Assembly: GCF_001444405.1 (NCBI RefSeq)
Contig: NZ_CP013187.1
Span: 2,666,001-2,730,000, forward strand
Length of the DNA stretch: 64,000 nucleotides
From: Pseudoalteromonas phenolica
Lineage (GTDB): Bacteria > Pseudomonadota > Gammaproteobacteria > Enterobacterales > Alteromonadaceae
Reading direction: 5' to 3'
A program made the position numbers and the translations under genes. This document shows positions 44,704 through 54,255 of this stretch, in pieces; within the stretch, counting starts at the first letter, position 1; every line of letters begins with the position of its first letter. Below the pieces are notes generated by a model. The model made no database searches and was not told the origin of the DNA. It saw nothing but the letters and a program-made list of their open reading frames with translations.

Positions 44704-46926
44704 ATGACAACAACATTGAAGCCATTACTTACCTCCTTGTTAATATTTACAGGAGCTCCATTACTTGCTGGTGAAGTGCCTCAAGCAGGTTCAAACCCAA
44801 TCTCGTTAACCACTACAGCTCAAATTGATAATGTACATTACTTGATGGCTGCAGCGGCAAAACGTCCTGATACAACCTATGTACAAAACTATGACCTACC
44901 AAAACATGCTTGGTTAAATAGTTTTGACTATGGTGAAACACTAGAATGGAGTGTATCCGTAGAACAAAGCACATCTTTTGATATCACTGCTTTGGTTTCT
45001 TCAAGAACAGGAGAAAAATTTAAGCTTGAAGTCGATGGGAACAGCACTATTTTTGAAATCGGCCATTCAGGCTGGAGCAGAGAAGATGCAGGAAGTATCG
45101 TTGTTCCTGCCGGTACTCACCAACTAAAACTAAGTCGTTTAGGTCGAAATGGAAGTGCATCAATTAAATCTTTAGAACTTGTCAAAACAAGTGAAAAACC
45201 TCAACGAGATGCAAGAATTCAAGCACTTAAATCTAGTACCGCTAAATTCTCTAATCAGGATTACGGTGTCATGTTTCAGTATGGTGCTTGGACTTACCCT
45301 CCAACGGGTCCAAAAAAGACATTAGAACAACAAGCTAATGACTTCGACGTAACAGCGTTTGCTGAGATGGTAGAAAGTACAGGTGCAAAATATGTGGTGT
45401 GGTCTGCAACTTGGTGGACTTATCAAATGCATGCACCTAACCAAGCATTAGATAATATTCTTGGCCATTCTGAAGATACGGCAACACGCGATCTATTCAA
45501 AGATATTGCAACAGAATTAGATAAGCATAATATCGACTTCTATTTTTACTATCACTCAGGTCACTTCGGAGGCCAAAGTAATGCGCGTCCATGGTGGCAA
45601 GCCCAACAATGGCCTGAAGAATTTACCACTACAGGTACTGGAGACCGTAGTGTATTTTTCGATAACTGGGTTAACGTAGTAAGTGAAATGGGTAACCGTT
45701 ATGGTAGCTTACTTGATGGGTGGTTTTTTGACGACGGTTTGATTTATTACCCTGCGCCTTTTGAAAGGTTAGGTGCCGCTGCTAAAGCAGGTAACCCTGA
45801 TCGACTAATTTCATACAACCCTTGGATTGCACCGCATTACACAGACTTTGAGGATTTGTCATTTGGTGAAGAGTGTAAAGTTCATGGTGCTGAAGAAGGT
45901 GGTACTGGTCTATATACCTCAGGCAGTGATAAAGGTGTCTATGGCCACTGTATGATCACCATGGAACCTGGTTGGGGTATTTATCATCAAAACCAAAAAA
46001 TTGGTCCAACTAAGTATTCTGTAGAAGCAGCTTATGACTTAGTTAAGTCTTATCATGATAAGAAAACACCAATTTCTTTCAATATGTTAATTTTTGAAGA
46101 TGGCTCAGTATCAAACACATCACTCAGTGTACTTCAACAACTAAAAGCTAAATTGGAAGCTGAGCAAACTGTAGATTGTAGCTTTGGCTGTAACACACTC
46201 AATGACACTCACAGTTCGATCACTTACTCAGGCGATTGGAAGGTCTCAAACAACCGTCGAGCTGGTGACTACCAAGATAACGTAGCATGGGCGAGTGCAA
46301 ACAACAGTTCAGCTACACTAAACTTCACAGGAACAGGCGTTAAAGTCTATATGCCAACCAGTGTTGACCAAGGCGATGTAGAAGTATTTATTGATGGACA
46401 AAGTCAAGGTGTCGTTTCTGCAAAACAGGCTGGCTACAACCCTCAAACGCCCGTATTCCAGATTAATAACCTAAGTGCTTCTGAGCATGAATTGAAACTT
46501 GTTAAATTGAATGGTCATTATCTGATTTTAGATAAGTTCGAAGTTCAAAACCAAATTACCACATTAAATGATGATAGCAGCGAGATCAGCTACTCAGGTA
46601 ATTGGGCAAACTCATCTAATAGAAATGCTGATGACATCAATGACGACGTTACTTATACCACTAAAAATGGTGACTATGCTGAGCTAACCTTTTCAGGTAC
46701 CGCTGTTTCAGTGATTGTGCCTAAAAATAGAGCTTACGGTAATGTTGAAGTGATTATTAATGGTGTGAGTCAAGGTTTAGTATCTGCATACACTCCGACT
46801 GGATATAGCCCAGCAGAAGCAATCTTTACTAAAGAAGATCTACCAGAGGGTAATCACACTATTCGATTAGTTAAACGCAGCGGTAGCTTCTTCCCGCTTG
46901 ACGCAATCAAATTAGTTGTAAAATAA
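44704..46926 (+). CDS. Secreted multi-domain GH29-like (distant fucosidase-type) enzyme, paralogue 1
   Basis: 740 residues with a signal peptide (cleavage near PLLAG). Order: an N-terminal beta-sandwich (~30-165); a catalytic-looking barrel (~180-490) with DYGVMFQYGAWTYPPTG (from D186), KYVVWSATWWTY, FYFYYHSGH, DGWFFDDG (D343/D344, where GH29 has its nucleophile) and SFNMLIFEDGS; then two tandem similar beta-sandwich repeats (~495-618 and ~622-740), each with NDD/NDT...YSG.W..S.NR and EVxIxGxSQG. The canonical KHHDGF motif of GH29 is absent. Substrate unknown; fucose-containing glycan expected from context. The protein at 47764-49956 is its full-length paralogue. Confidence 0.75.
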   Translation: MTTTLKPLLTSLLIFTGAPLLAGEVPQAGSNPISLTTTAQIDNVHYLMAAAAKRPDTTYVQNYDLPKHAWLNSFDYGETLEWSVSVEQSTSFDITALVSSRTGEKFKLEVDGNSTIFEIGHSGWSREDAGSIVVPAGTHQLKLSRLGRNGSASIKSLELVKTSEKPQRDARIQALKSSTAKFSNQDYGVMFQYGAWTYPPTGPKKTLEQQANDFDVTAFAEMVESTGAKYVVWSATWWTYQMHAPNQALDNILGHSEDTATRDLFKDIATELDKHNIDFYFYYHSGHFGGQSNARPWWQAQQWPEEFTTTGTGDRSVFFDNWVNVVSEMGNRYGSLLDGWFFDDGLIYYPAPFERLGAAAKAGNPDRLISYNPWIAPHYTDFEDLSFGEECKVHGAEEGGTGLYTSGSDKGVYGHCMITMEPGWGIYHQNQKIGPTKYSVEAAYDLVKSYHDKKTPISFNMLIFEDGSVSNTSLSVLQQLKAKLEAEQTVDCSFGCNTLNDTHSSITYSGDWKVSNNRRAGDYQDNVAWASANNSSATLNFTGTGVKVYMPTSVDQGDVEVFIDGQSQGVVSAKQAGYNPQTPVFQINNLSASEHELKLVKLNGHYLILDKFEVQNQITTLNDDSSEISYSGNWANSSNRNADDINDDVTYTTKNGDYAELTFSGTAVSVIVPKNRAYGNVEVIINGVSQGLVSAYTPTGYSPAEAIFTKEDLPEGNHTIRLVKRSGSFFPLDAIKLVVK

Positions 46927-46982
46927 CGAGTTGTATACTACCTACTGAGATTCACTCCAACCAAGCAAGGTAGGTAGCTTTT

Positions 46983-47026
46983 AAGGGTAAGCGTTTGTGG
47001 CCATATAAACGCTTACCCTTCTCTTT
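46983..47026 (+). terminator. Intrinsic terminator after GH29-like paralogue 1
   Basis: A perfect 14-bp stem, AAGGGTAAGCGTTT/AAACGCTTACCCTT, followed by CTCTTTT. Confidence 0.85.
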
Positions 47027-47711
47027 TCACCTGGTAGGCTAAATTCATCCATATTATGGATTACTCAATACCTCTCATGTTCTTCATAAAAAGAGCTATC
47101 TCTCACTTCTTTACTAATTCACCTAAAATACAAGCTTGATAAAAGAATTTAAAATCACAAGCATAAGACAAAGATAATTAAGTCAACAGTAAAAGTACTA
47201 GACATAACCCAGCAAAGAAGCGCCCCAGTTTACAGCTCTACATCTAGTCTAGAATAATTTTCATAAACACATAAAGATTAGACATTTAATGGCTTAAGTT
47301 GATATCGAACGGTATTTGCTCATTGACCTCAAGAGCGCTGTGAATCTAAACAGCCTGAACTCTGGATAGTAGAACTCTATTCTGCTCAGATTAAATAAGA
47401 AGCGAAATTTATGTAAGCTGCTGCAAAAAGTAGATAAGCTTAAAAGTATGTATTAATGCGAGTAACCAGGCTTAAGATAGAACACCTAGCAAACAGACCG
47501 TTAAAAAACGGCAATAACTCACTAAGCATTTGAGCTACTACAATAACCAGTCATATATAATCTATTACACGCTGAGTGACACGCCCTCTCAAAGCTTTAT
47601 TTTTATGGTGAGTCAGAAATAACCTGAACGGCTAATCTAAACGGATGAAAATATGAATGAGGCTGTTATTGTAATTTAAAGTGACTTTCTATAAGTAGAG
47701 TTGTAAAGAGA
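47027..47711. other. Non-coding gap between the convergent GH29-like paralogues
   Basis: About 690 bp without a credible gene. CAGCCTGAACTCTGGATAGT near 47351-47370 resembles one end of the family 1 repeat and may be a remnant. Nothing else was recognised. Confidence 0.45.
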
Positions 47712-47740
47712 ACAAAAAAGTCGAGCTGTAGGCTCGACTT
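47712..47740 (-). terminator. Intrinsic terminator after GH29-like paralogue 2
   Basis: AAGTCGAGC/GCTCGACTT stem, TGTAG-type loop; minus-strand tail TTTTTTG. Confidence 0.88.
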
Positions 47741-47763
47741 AAAAACGGTAAAAGACTTATTAA

Positions 47764-49956
47764 TTATTGAAAGCTAATTGCATCAACTACCATAAAGCGG
47801 CCAGAACGCTTAACTGCCTTTAATGTGTGAACACCTAAAGGTAGGTTTTCAATTTTAAATACTTCTTTTTGAGTGATTCTATCAGTGCTGTATGTGCTAA
47901 CAATACCTTGGCTCTCATTATTGATGAAAATTTCAATATCACCTTGATCTTTGAAACTTTGACCAATGAATGTTACCTCTGTGCCCGTGAACGTAAATTC
48001 AATTGAGTCACCGTTACGAGTGGTGTAAGAAATATCATCACCGTACTCACCAATACCGCGTCTATTGCCATAACCCCAAGAACCATTCTTCTTGATATAG
48101 CCGCTGTTATCATTATGCTTAACTTCCTTCGAGCTTACTTCAATTTTATCCAATACCATAAAGTTGCCGCTTTTCTTAACGACTTTAACGGTATGCGCTG
48201 AAGCAGAAAGGTTATCAACAGAGAAGTAGACATCTTGAGCTGTGTTAGACCCTTGTGTATTCACAACACCTTTACTAACACCATCAATGAAGATTTCAAT
48301 TTCTCCCATGTCTGAACGCATTGGACCGCTGATGGTAATACCTGAACCAAAGAAGCTATATTCATAGTAGTCACCATTTGTTCTAGTATATGAGACGTCA
48401 TCATTGAAATCTCCCACACCACGGTTTGTAGAGCGACCCCAATTACCGACTTTTTTGATATTACTATTATCATCATTAATAGCAGGGCTTTGTTGGCTAT
48501 CAAGAGCTGAACGTAATCTTGACATTAAATCTAAGCTATCTTGAGCAATGCTGCCATCTTCATACATCATAACGTTGAAAGAAGTAGGCACGCCTCGGCT
48601 TGCTCTATCAAGTACCATATTGGTTGCTGACTTCAAACCGAGTCGAGTTGGCCCGATTGGTTGGTTTTCTCTATAAATACCCCAATCGTTTTCTAATCGA
48701 TACATACATTGGCCTTGAAGGCCTGCGTCCCCTTCACTTGTGTATAAGCCATTACTGCCAACTTCTGCACCAGCGTCTTTACACTCTTCACCGAATGAGA
48801 TGTCTTCAAAGTCAGTATAATGTGCAACTTGCCATGAGTTATAAGAGACGATTCTATCTGGGTTACCTAATTTAGCTGCTTTACCTAAACGTTCGAAAGG
48901 TGCTGGGTAATATGCCAAACCGTCATCAAAGAACCAACCATCTAATAATCGACCATATCTTTGGCTCATCTCTGAGATAACACTTTCCCAGTTATTGAAG
49001 AAAGTTGATCTGTCACCAAGGCCAGTATAAACATAAGTACTTGGCCACTCTTGCGCATCCCACCAATCATGACCATTGTATCTTGAGTGACCAACGTGAT
49101 AATAAAAGTAAAGATCAATGTCAGCTTCTTCTAATGCATTTGCCACTTCAAATAACAAGTCTCTTGAAGAAGTACGATTTGAATGACCAACTATATTATC
49201 TACAGAGCTTAGTGGTGCATTAATTTCATAAGTTGCCCAGCTAGTAGACCAAATAACATAATCTGCCCCTGATTCTTTGATCATATCAACGAGTGCATCT
49301 ACATCGGTATCAGCGGCTTGTTGATCTAAGCTCTTAGCTGGGCCCGATTGCGGGTAGGTCCAGCCACCATATTGAAACATAATGCCAAAGTCATACTGAT
49401 TGAACTTTTGGTTTTTAGATTTAAACTCATCTACACGGTGTTGGTAACTTTGTAAGTCATCCTCTGCAATAAGCTCTAGAGACTTAATCTCAACATCCCC
49501 ATTTGCTGTTGTTCGCTTTAATTCAAGCGTCTGAACACCCGCGGGTAAATAAACAAAACCAGCGTTCACCCTTTGCCAACCTTTTTCTTCTACTGTGAAA
49601 TGCAGGCTTTGGCCATTATGAACTTTAAGTTCAAATTTTTGATGCTCGCTCACTGGCTTCATCAGAGCTGTGACTTGATACTTTTTGCCCTGCGCAAGTT
49701 GTAAGTTCCACTTCAATGATTTCGATGTATCATCAAAAAACTTCAGCCAACCATGCTTTGCTGAACTGCCTAATTGCTTTAGACCAATCGTATTAGGTCG
49801 CTCTGCAGCTGCCGCCATTAAGAAAGTAATATTATCTGTGGTCGCAGTCTGATCCACAACCAAAGGGTTGTCACCAGCTTGCGGTATTGTTGCAGCCATA
49901 GCTAAGCCAGATGAGACTGCACCAGCAATACTTAAAACCTTAAATAATGATTTCAT
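47764..49956 (-). CDS. Secreted multi-domain GH29-like (distant fucosidase-type) enzyme, paralogue 2
   Basis: 730 residues with a signal peptide (cleavage near GLAMAATIPQAG). It is collinear with the protein at 44704-46926: QAGDNPLVVDQTATTDNITFLMAAAAERP sandwich start (split at residue ~30-55), then DFGIMFQYGGWTYPQSGP, YVIWSTSWATYEINAP, LYFYYHVGHSRYNG, LLDGWFFDDGLAYYPAPFERLG, EDISFGEECKDAG and SFNVMMYEDGS. Two C-terminal repeats follow (NDDNSNIKKVGNWGRSTNRGVGDFNDD; NDNSGYIKKNGSWGYGNRRGIGEYGDD, each split at the NR). The HHDGF motif is again missing. GAGG precedes the ATG. Convergent with its paralogue. Confidence 0.75.
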   Translation of the reverse strand: MKSLFKVLSIAGAVSSGLAMAATIPQAGDNPLVVDQTATTDNITFLMAAAAERPNTIGLKQLGSSAKHGWLKFFDDTSKSLKWNLQLAQGKKYQVTALMKPVSEHQKFELKVHNGQSLHFTVEEKGWQRVNAGFVYLPAGVQTLELKRTTANGDVEIKSLELIAEDDLQSYQHRVDEFKSKNQKFNQYDFGIMFQYGGWTYPQSGPAKSLDQQAADTDVDALVDMIKESGADYVIWSTSWATYEINAPLSSVDNIVGHSNRTSSRDLLFEVANALEEADIDLYFYYHVGHSRYNGHDWWDAQEWPSTYVYTGLGDRSTFFNNWESVISEMSQRYGRLLDGWFFDDGLAYYPAPFERLGKAAKLGNPDRIVSYNSWQVAHYTDFEDISFGEECKDAGAEVGSNGLYTSEGDAGLQGQCMYRLENDWGIYRENQPIGPTRLGLKSATNMVLDRASRGVPTSFNVMMYEDGSIAQDSLDLMSRLRSALDSQQSPAINDDNSNIKKVGNWGRSTNRGVGDFNDDVSYTRTNGDYYEYSFFGSGITISGPMRSDMGEIEIFIDGVSKGVVNTQGSNTAQDVYFSVDNLSASAHTVKVVKKSGNFMVLDKIEVSSKEVKHNDNSGYIKKNGSWGYGNRRGIGEYGDDISYTTRNGDSIEFTFTGTEVTFIGQSFKDQGDIEIFINNESQGIVSTYSTDRITQKEVFKIENLPLGVHTLKAVKRSGRFMVVDAISFQ

Positions 49957-50012
49957 TGTTACCTCACGTGTTCAATTTATTACAACAGATTCCATTCGAC
50001 TTATTATTAAAA

Positions 50013-50054
50013 TCTAAATATAAAACACACATCCATATGTAAATATAAAAACAT
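50013..50054. promoter_or_regulatory. Two candidate fucose-regulon operators in tandem (second GH29-like paralogue)
   Basis: TCTAAATATAAAACACA (50013) and TGTAAATATAAAAACAT (50038), 25 bp apart. On the minus strand they bracket a possible promoter, TTTACA-17-TATTTA. The stretch 50055-50180 upstream is strikingly rich in A and C and poor in T and G. Confidence 0.5.
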
Positions 50055-50501
50055 CTAAATGAACAAAAAACAACCCAAAAAATAAAACAAACACATAATT
50101 CATTTACAACAGCACAACAAAAAAGACAAAAATCAACAAGAAAACAAACAAAACCCCTGTTAAAACATACCTATAGATTAAAAACCACCTCTATTGCAAA
50201 AAACAAACTAATTGAACTTGCAAATTAATTCATACTTGAATTGTTAATTTAAAAATTAGCTTTATATCTGAGGGCTTAAAAGAAATTTTATGAAAAAAGG
50301 TACAATTGACGCGCGATAGGGACTGAATTGATACAAACACTGACTATTACAATTCTTTTATATGCTAGGACTATATATCTTTTAGAAAGTGAAAATGCCG
50401 ATAAGGCAATATATGAAGTATTTAAGAATATCATTCCCCTACAAGGCAGGTTTTTAATACGCTAAAAACTACAAACAACTTTTAATAATGCCAATCCTCT
50501 G

Positions 50502-50677
50502 AATTGAGCGATCTATTTTGAGGCAAAGAAAACTTGTTGCTAACACCGTTCACGCGTCCTGCTAACGCTGAGTCACCTACATCCATTCACACAGGCGAAA
50601 TTTTGCTGTTTAGTTGTTCTAAATAGGAAATTTCAACTTAGGTTGCATCAGTTTTGATCCCTGGAAGGGATTGAGTA
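50502..50677 (+). repeat. Dispersed ~177-bp repeat, family 2 copy 2
   Basis: Direct repeat of 44126-44303. It lies in the 835-bp gap between paralogue 2 and the TonB-dependent receptor. Confidence 0.7.
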
Positions 50678-50684
50678 GCTAAAT

Positions 50685-50727
50685 AAAAAACCTTGCGGTC
50701 AAAATAAATTGACCGCGAGGCTTTTTA
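50685..50727 (-). terminator. Intrinsic terminator after the TonB-dependent receptor gene
   Basis: A CCTTGCGGTCAA/TTGACCGCGAGG stem (one mismatch); the minus-strand tail is TTTTTTATTT. Confidence 0.88.
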
Positions 50728-50791
50728 GGTTGAGTCACCCCGTTCTAGGGCTGAGAAAATCCATTTTCTCTCACTTCTAACGTTGAAAAGG

Positions 50792-53596
50792 TTAAAACTT
50801 AGTTCTAAAACCAAGCGTAAAGCGTTTACCAACATCTTCTACGCCACGGTTGATACCAATTGAGTTTGTCTCTACAGTTACTTCATCAGTTAGATTAAGC
50901 ACTTCAAAAATCACACTTGAATCTTCGCTTATGTCATATGATGCAGAGAAGTCTAACTGGCTATAGCTCTTGATATATCGGCCATCATTAAAATAGTTCA
51001 TTTCTTGAGTCGTAAATTGATCTCGGTAGTTATAGGCAAAACGAGCACCGAAAGTCTCTGTTTCGTAATATGCTACCAAGTTGTAACTTGTTCTTGATAA
51101 GCCTTCTAATGGCAGTAAAGGTCCTGACTCATCTAATTGAATATCATCAGCATCAACAAACGTGAAATTTGCAGTGAAGCCAAACCCTTCAATAATCTCA
51201 TCTAATGGTTGTAGCCAATTTAGTTCAAAACCATACATGTCCGAACCACGACCGTTATCAGGTGCAAACCTTGAGAAGTTCAAGGTTCTAGGGTTATTAC
51301 CATCGAGGTCAGTAACCGTGTGTTGTTCATCTTTTCTTGAATTAACGATAAACGAATCAATCGATTTCATAAACGGCGCAAACGACACCATACCAGCTTC
51401 AGCAAAATACCATTCAAAAGATAAATCGATTTGATCTGCAATGAATGGATCAACATTAGGATTACTCGAATTAATACTTTGAACATTTGCGTTGATCTGG
51501 GTTGCAGGAGAAAGCACTTGCAATGTTGGTCGTGACATTACTCGCGCAGCTGCAAATCTAACAATGACATCATCTGTTACATCGTAGGCAATGTTTAAGC
51601 TAGGGAGAACTTCTGTGTAGTCTCGCGTCATGCTGCTTTCAGAAGAGTCAACACTTGTTACACCACCACCATCAAATCTGATTGTCGATAGATCAGGGAT
51701 ATTACCCGCTGATTCCTGCTTAGTTTGTACTACACGTACACCAAAGTTACCGCGTAGCTTAGTGTCCATGCCGTCAAAATTAACTTTAAAATATGCCGCG
51801 GTTACATTTTCTTTAACTTCAATTTGTCCTGGACCACCAACGTCCAACTGGATAGCAGCAAGTTGCTCAGCTGAAACTTTCGAAAGCACTTTATCCATAT
51901 CAGCTGATAGCCAAGAAGTTACAAATTGACCATTACCAAAACCATCAAGGTAATTAGAAGGTGAGTGTAAAGTCATGTAGTTAGCGGCACTAAAACTGCC
52001 ACCTTCTACAGAGTTTGGATCGTAAGTTTCACCTAATAACTCAGCAAATTTCTCGATATTTTCTTGCGAACCAATGTTGATGAATTGGTGGCCTAAAAAC
52101 TTTTCTTTCTGGCTTAACTTGATACCAAACTCAACATTCGTAATCGTCAAATTATCACTCAATTCATAATCGGTGTAGTAATCAAAATCGAGTCTAAAAT
52201 CAATATTTTCATCTTCTGTTGGCTTCTTATAATCACCATTTACACCCACTGAATTAAATAACTCTGGCGCCAATGGATCTGGACCGCCCTCAACAAAACC
52301 ATGATCGGCAATTGCACTCAGATCTTCTCTGTATTGAAAGAAAGCGTGGGGACGACCAATGACATTAAGCGCAAGTGCAGTTGTTTCACGCTCAGATTTA
52401 GCATATGACAACTCAGCTTTAGTCAATAAATTGTCTGAGAGTGTGTATTCACCTGAAAGAGATACCGACAGTAACTCATCTTTTTCATCGTTATGTCGAG
52501 TAGAGTTTCGTAAATCGACACCATCAACTTGAAGTCGATTAGTATAGCCATCAGAGCCACCTAATGGATCTGCTACAATTGAACTACCAGTTACACCTGC
52601 ACCACCAGCTATATTAACCCAACGGAAAGAGTTCAATGGTTTGATACCATCAGTTTCAAACTTTGAATATAACGTTTCTAAAGATAGGTCTAAATCATCC
52701 GTTGGTCTCCACTGCAATGTATTGAATAAAGTGGTACGTTTTCGCTCTTCTTTAAACATTGCAAAACCGGTAGCAGCATCATATCTGAATGTATCGTCTG
52801 TATCGCCATCGAAATTATAATCTTGTCCATTCCACGCTTCTGGCCAATTGATCAAACCAAATGCTTCATAAAAATGAGATTCAACTTCTCTTTCATCAAA
52901 ATGCACACCAAAACTAACACCCACTGAGTCATCTGCAAAAGTGTCGTTATAAAGTGCAGAAAGGTAAGGCGTAGTCTCACCTGAATTTTCTTCTTGGATC
53001 GCTTTTGCTGAAACAACAAAAGAACGTTCACCTAAGGAAAGTGGCTTTAGGGTTTCAACATTAACGGTTGCAGATAAACCACCTTCTTCCATATCTGCAG
53101 ACGGCGATTTGTAAACTTGTAAACTATGTACAAAGTCAGAAGGTAAGATTGTAAAGTCGAAACTTCTGCCAGAGCCAGCTGATGGTAAGCTTCTTCCATT
53201 AAACTGAACACGAGTGAAATCAGGATTTAAACCCCTGACCGTAATTGAACGGCCTTCACCACGGTTGCGAGCTACTTGAACACCTGTGATTCTTTGCAAA
53301 GACTCAGCTAAGTTTTGATCTGGAAATTTACCAATATCTTCAGCGCTAATTACGTCAGCTACAACAGTTGTTCCTTTTTTTAGTGTTGTAGCGGCGTTTA
53401 AACTTTGTTTGAACCCTGAAACGAGTATTACTTCTACCTCAGACTTTTTCTTCTCTTTCACGTCGCTGCTTTCTTCTGCCAACGCAGTTGCTGAAAAAGC
53501 CAAACTAGCGGTTGCTATCGCAGAACCAGAAATCATATTTGTTATAACTGAGCTGAGACCCTTTCTTTTAAAAGGCAGTGTTGATTGTGTTGTCAT
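50792..53596 (-). CDS. TonB-dependent outer-membrane receptor of the fucose island
   Basis: 934 residues from the ATG at 53596 (MTTQSTLPFKRKG), which gives a normal signal peptide (cleavage near ATALAEE); an ATG at 53635 is less likely. A TonB-box-like segment (VEVILVSGF) is followed by the plug (~75-195: VISAEDIGKFPDQNLAESLQRITGV, RGLNPDFTRVQFNGRSLP) and a 22-strand barrel ending FRTKF with terminal Phe. It resembles the oligosaccharide-type receptors of Xanthomonas, Caulobacter and Alteromonadales. It probably imports fuco-oligosaccharides. Divergent from the catabolic operon. Confidence 0.9.
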   Translation of the reverse strand: MTTQSTLPFKRKGLSSVITNMISGSAIATASLAFSATALAEESSDVKEKKKSEVEVILVSGFKQSLNAATTLKKGTTVVADVISAEDIGKFPDQNLAESLQRITGVQVARNRGEGRSITVRGLNPDFTRVQFNGRSLPSAGSGRSFDFTILPSDFVHSLQVYKSPSADMEEGGLSATVNVETLKPLSLGERSFVVSAKAIQEENSGETTPYLSALYNDTFADDSVGVSFGVHFDEREVESHFYEAFGLINWPEAWNGQDYNFDGDTDDTFRYDAATGFAMFKEERKRTTLFNTLQWRPTDDLDLSLETLYSKFETDGIKPLNSFRWVNIAGGAGVTGSSIVADPLGGSDGYTNRLQVDGVDLRNSTRHNDEKDELLSVSLSGEYTLSDNLLTKAELSYAKSERETTALALNVIGRPHAFFQYREDLSAIADHGFVEGGPDPLAPELFNSVGVNGDYKKPTEDENIDFRLDFDYYTDYELSDNLTITNVEFGIKLSQKEKFLGHQFINIGSQENIEKFAELLGETYDPNSVEGGSFSAANYMTLHSPSNYLDGFGNGQFVTSWLSADMDKVLSKVSAEQLAAIQLDVGGPGQIEVKENVTAAYFKVNFDGMDTKLRGNFGVRVVQTKQESAGNIPDLSTIRFDGGGVTSVDSSESSMTRDYTEVLPSLNIAYDVTDDVIVRFAAARVMSRPTLQVLSPATQINANVQSINSSNPNVDPFIADQIDLSFEWYFAEAGMVSFAPFMKSIDSFIVNSRKDEQHTVTDLDGNNPRTLNFSRFAPDNGRGSDMYGFELNWLQPLDEIIEGFGFTANFTFVDADDIQLDESGPLLPLEGLSRTSYNLVAYYETETFGARFAYNYRDQFTTQEMNYFNDGRYIKSYSQLDFSASYDISEDSSVIFEVLNLTDEVTVETNSIGINRGVEDVGKRFTLGFRTKF

Positions 53597-53711
53597 AATG
53601 TTACACCTAATTGTAGTTAATATTATTTGCAGCAACTCAAGTTCAAGTACCTACACATATATCTTTTAGTATCTGAACACCTGATACGCAAGTTCATATT
53701 CGAAATTAAGA

Positions 53712-53728
53712 ATTACATATAAAACACA
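53712..53728. promoter_or_regulatory. Candidate fucose-regulon operator (TonB-dependent receptor)
   Basis: ATTACATATAAAACACA, about 115 bp before the receptor start. Confidence 0.4.
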
Positions 53729-53894
53729 ATAACGCAACATCATCTTAATCAGAAAAATGTGTCCAGCAACAATCGAGTTACATTCTCACTTAGTTTTCAA
53801 AGACCTGAACAAAGCAACTATATAAGGCTTTTATAAAAAAAATTTAAAATGAAATAATTTCTTTCACCTACTATTCACAAAATAACAAAACTAT

Positions 53895-53923
53895 TTGACA
53901 TACCTAAAAACGGCAAATATGAT
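53895..53923 (+). promoter_or_regulatory. Strong sigma-70 promoter of the fucose catabolic operon
   Basis: TTGACA (53895-53900), a 17-base spacer, TATGAT (53918-53923). The leader is short (~30 bases). The spacer start TACCTAAA is shared with the GH29 promoter. Confidence 0.8.
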
Positions 53924-53939
53924 TTAAATACAAACCAAA
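53923..53939. promoter_or_regulatory. Candidate fucose-regulon operator (catabolic operon)
   Basis: TTTAAATACAAACCAAA lies between the -10 and the start codon, over the expected transcription start; fits a repressor site. Confidence 0.5.
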
Positions 53940-53958
53940 TATTTATATGTGAAACGAT

Positions 53959-54255
53959 ATGTCTGAGATTATTTTAATAAACAACGAAGATAATGTGCTT
54001 ATCTGTTGTAGCCCACTAAAAAAAGGCCAAGAAATTTCTATTGATTCTGTGAAATACAAATTAGAAAGCGATTTAGATATTGGCCATAAAATTGCCAGAA
54101 AAGCGCTCTCAAAGGGCGATAAAGTCATTAAATATGGGGTATCTATCGGTTCGATGCTTTCTGATACCGAAATTGGCCAACATGTCCACTTACACAATAT
54201 GAAAAGTGATTACATTTCTAGCCATACAAGACAGTCAAAAGTGGGAGAAGCATGA
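53959..54255 (+). CDS. UxaA-type dehydratase small subunit (SAF domain), probable L-fuconate dehydratase
   Basis: A 98-residue SAF-domain protein matching the N-terminal part of altronate/galactarate dehydratases (CSPLKKGQEI, DIGHKIARKALSKGDKVIKYG, IGQHVHLHN). Here it is a separate gene whose stop overlaps the next ATG by 4 bp (ATGA), so subunits are made together. C. jejuni has the same split (Cj0482/Cj0483) inside its fucose locus. First gene of the operon. Confidence 0.85.
   Translation: MSEIILINNEDNVLICCSPLKKGQEISIDSVKYKLESDLDIGHKIARKALSKGDKVIKYGVSIGSMLSDTEIGQHVHLHNMKSDYISSHTRQSKVGEA

Noticed and set aside
48600..49223. Small plus-strand frames inside GH29-like paralogue 2
   Set aside because: Antisense to a clear coding sequence, without ribosome sites or protein-like features.
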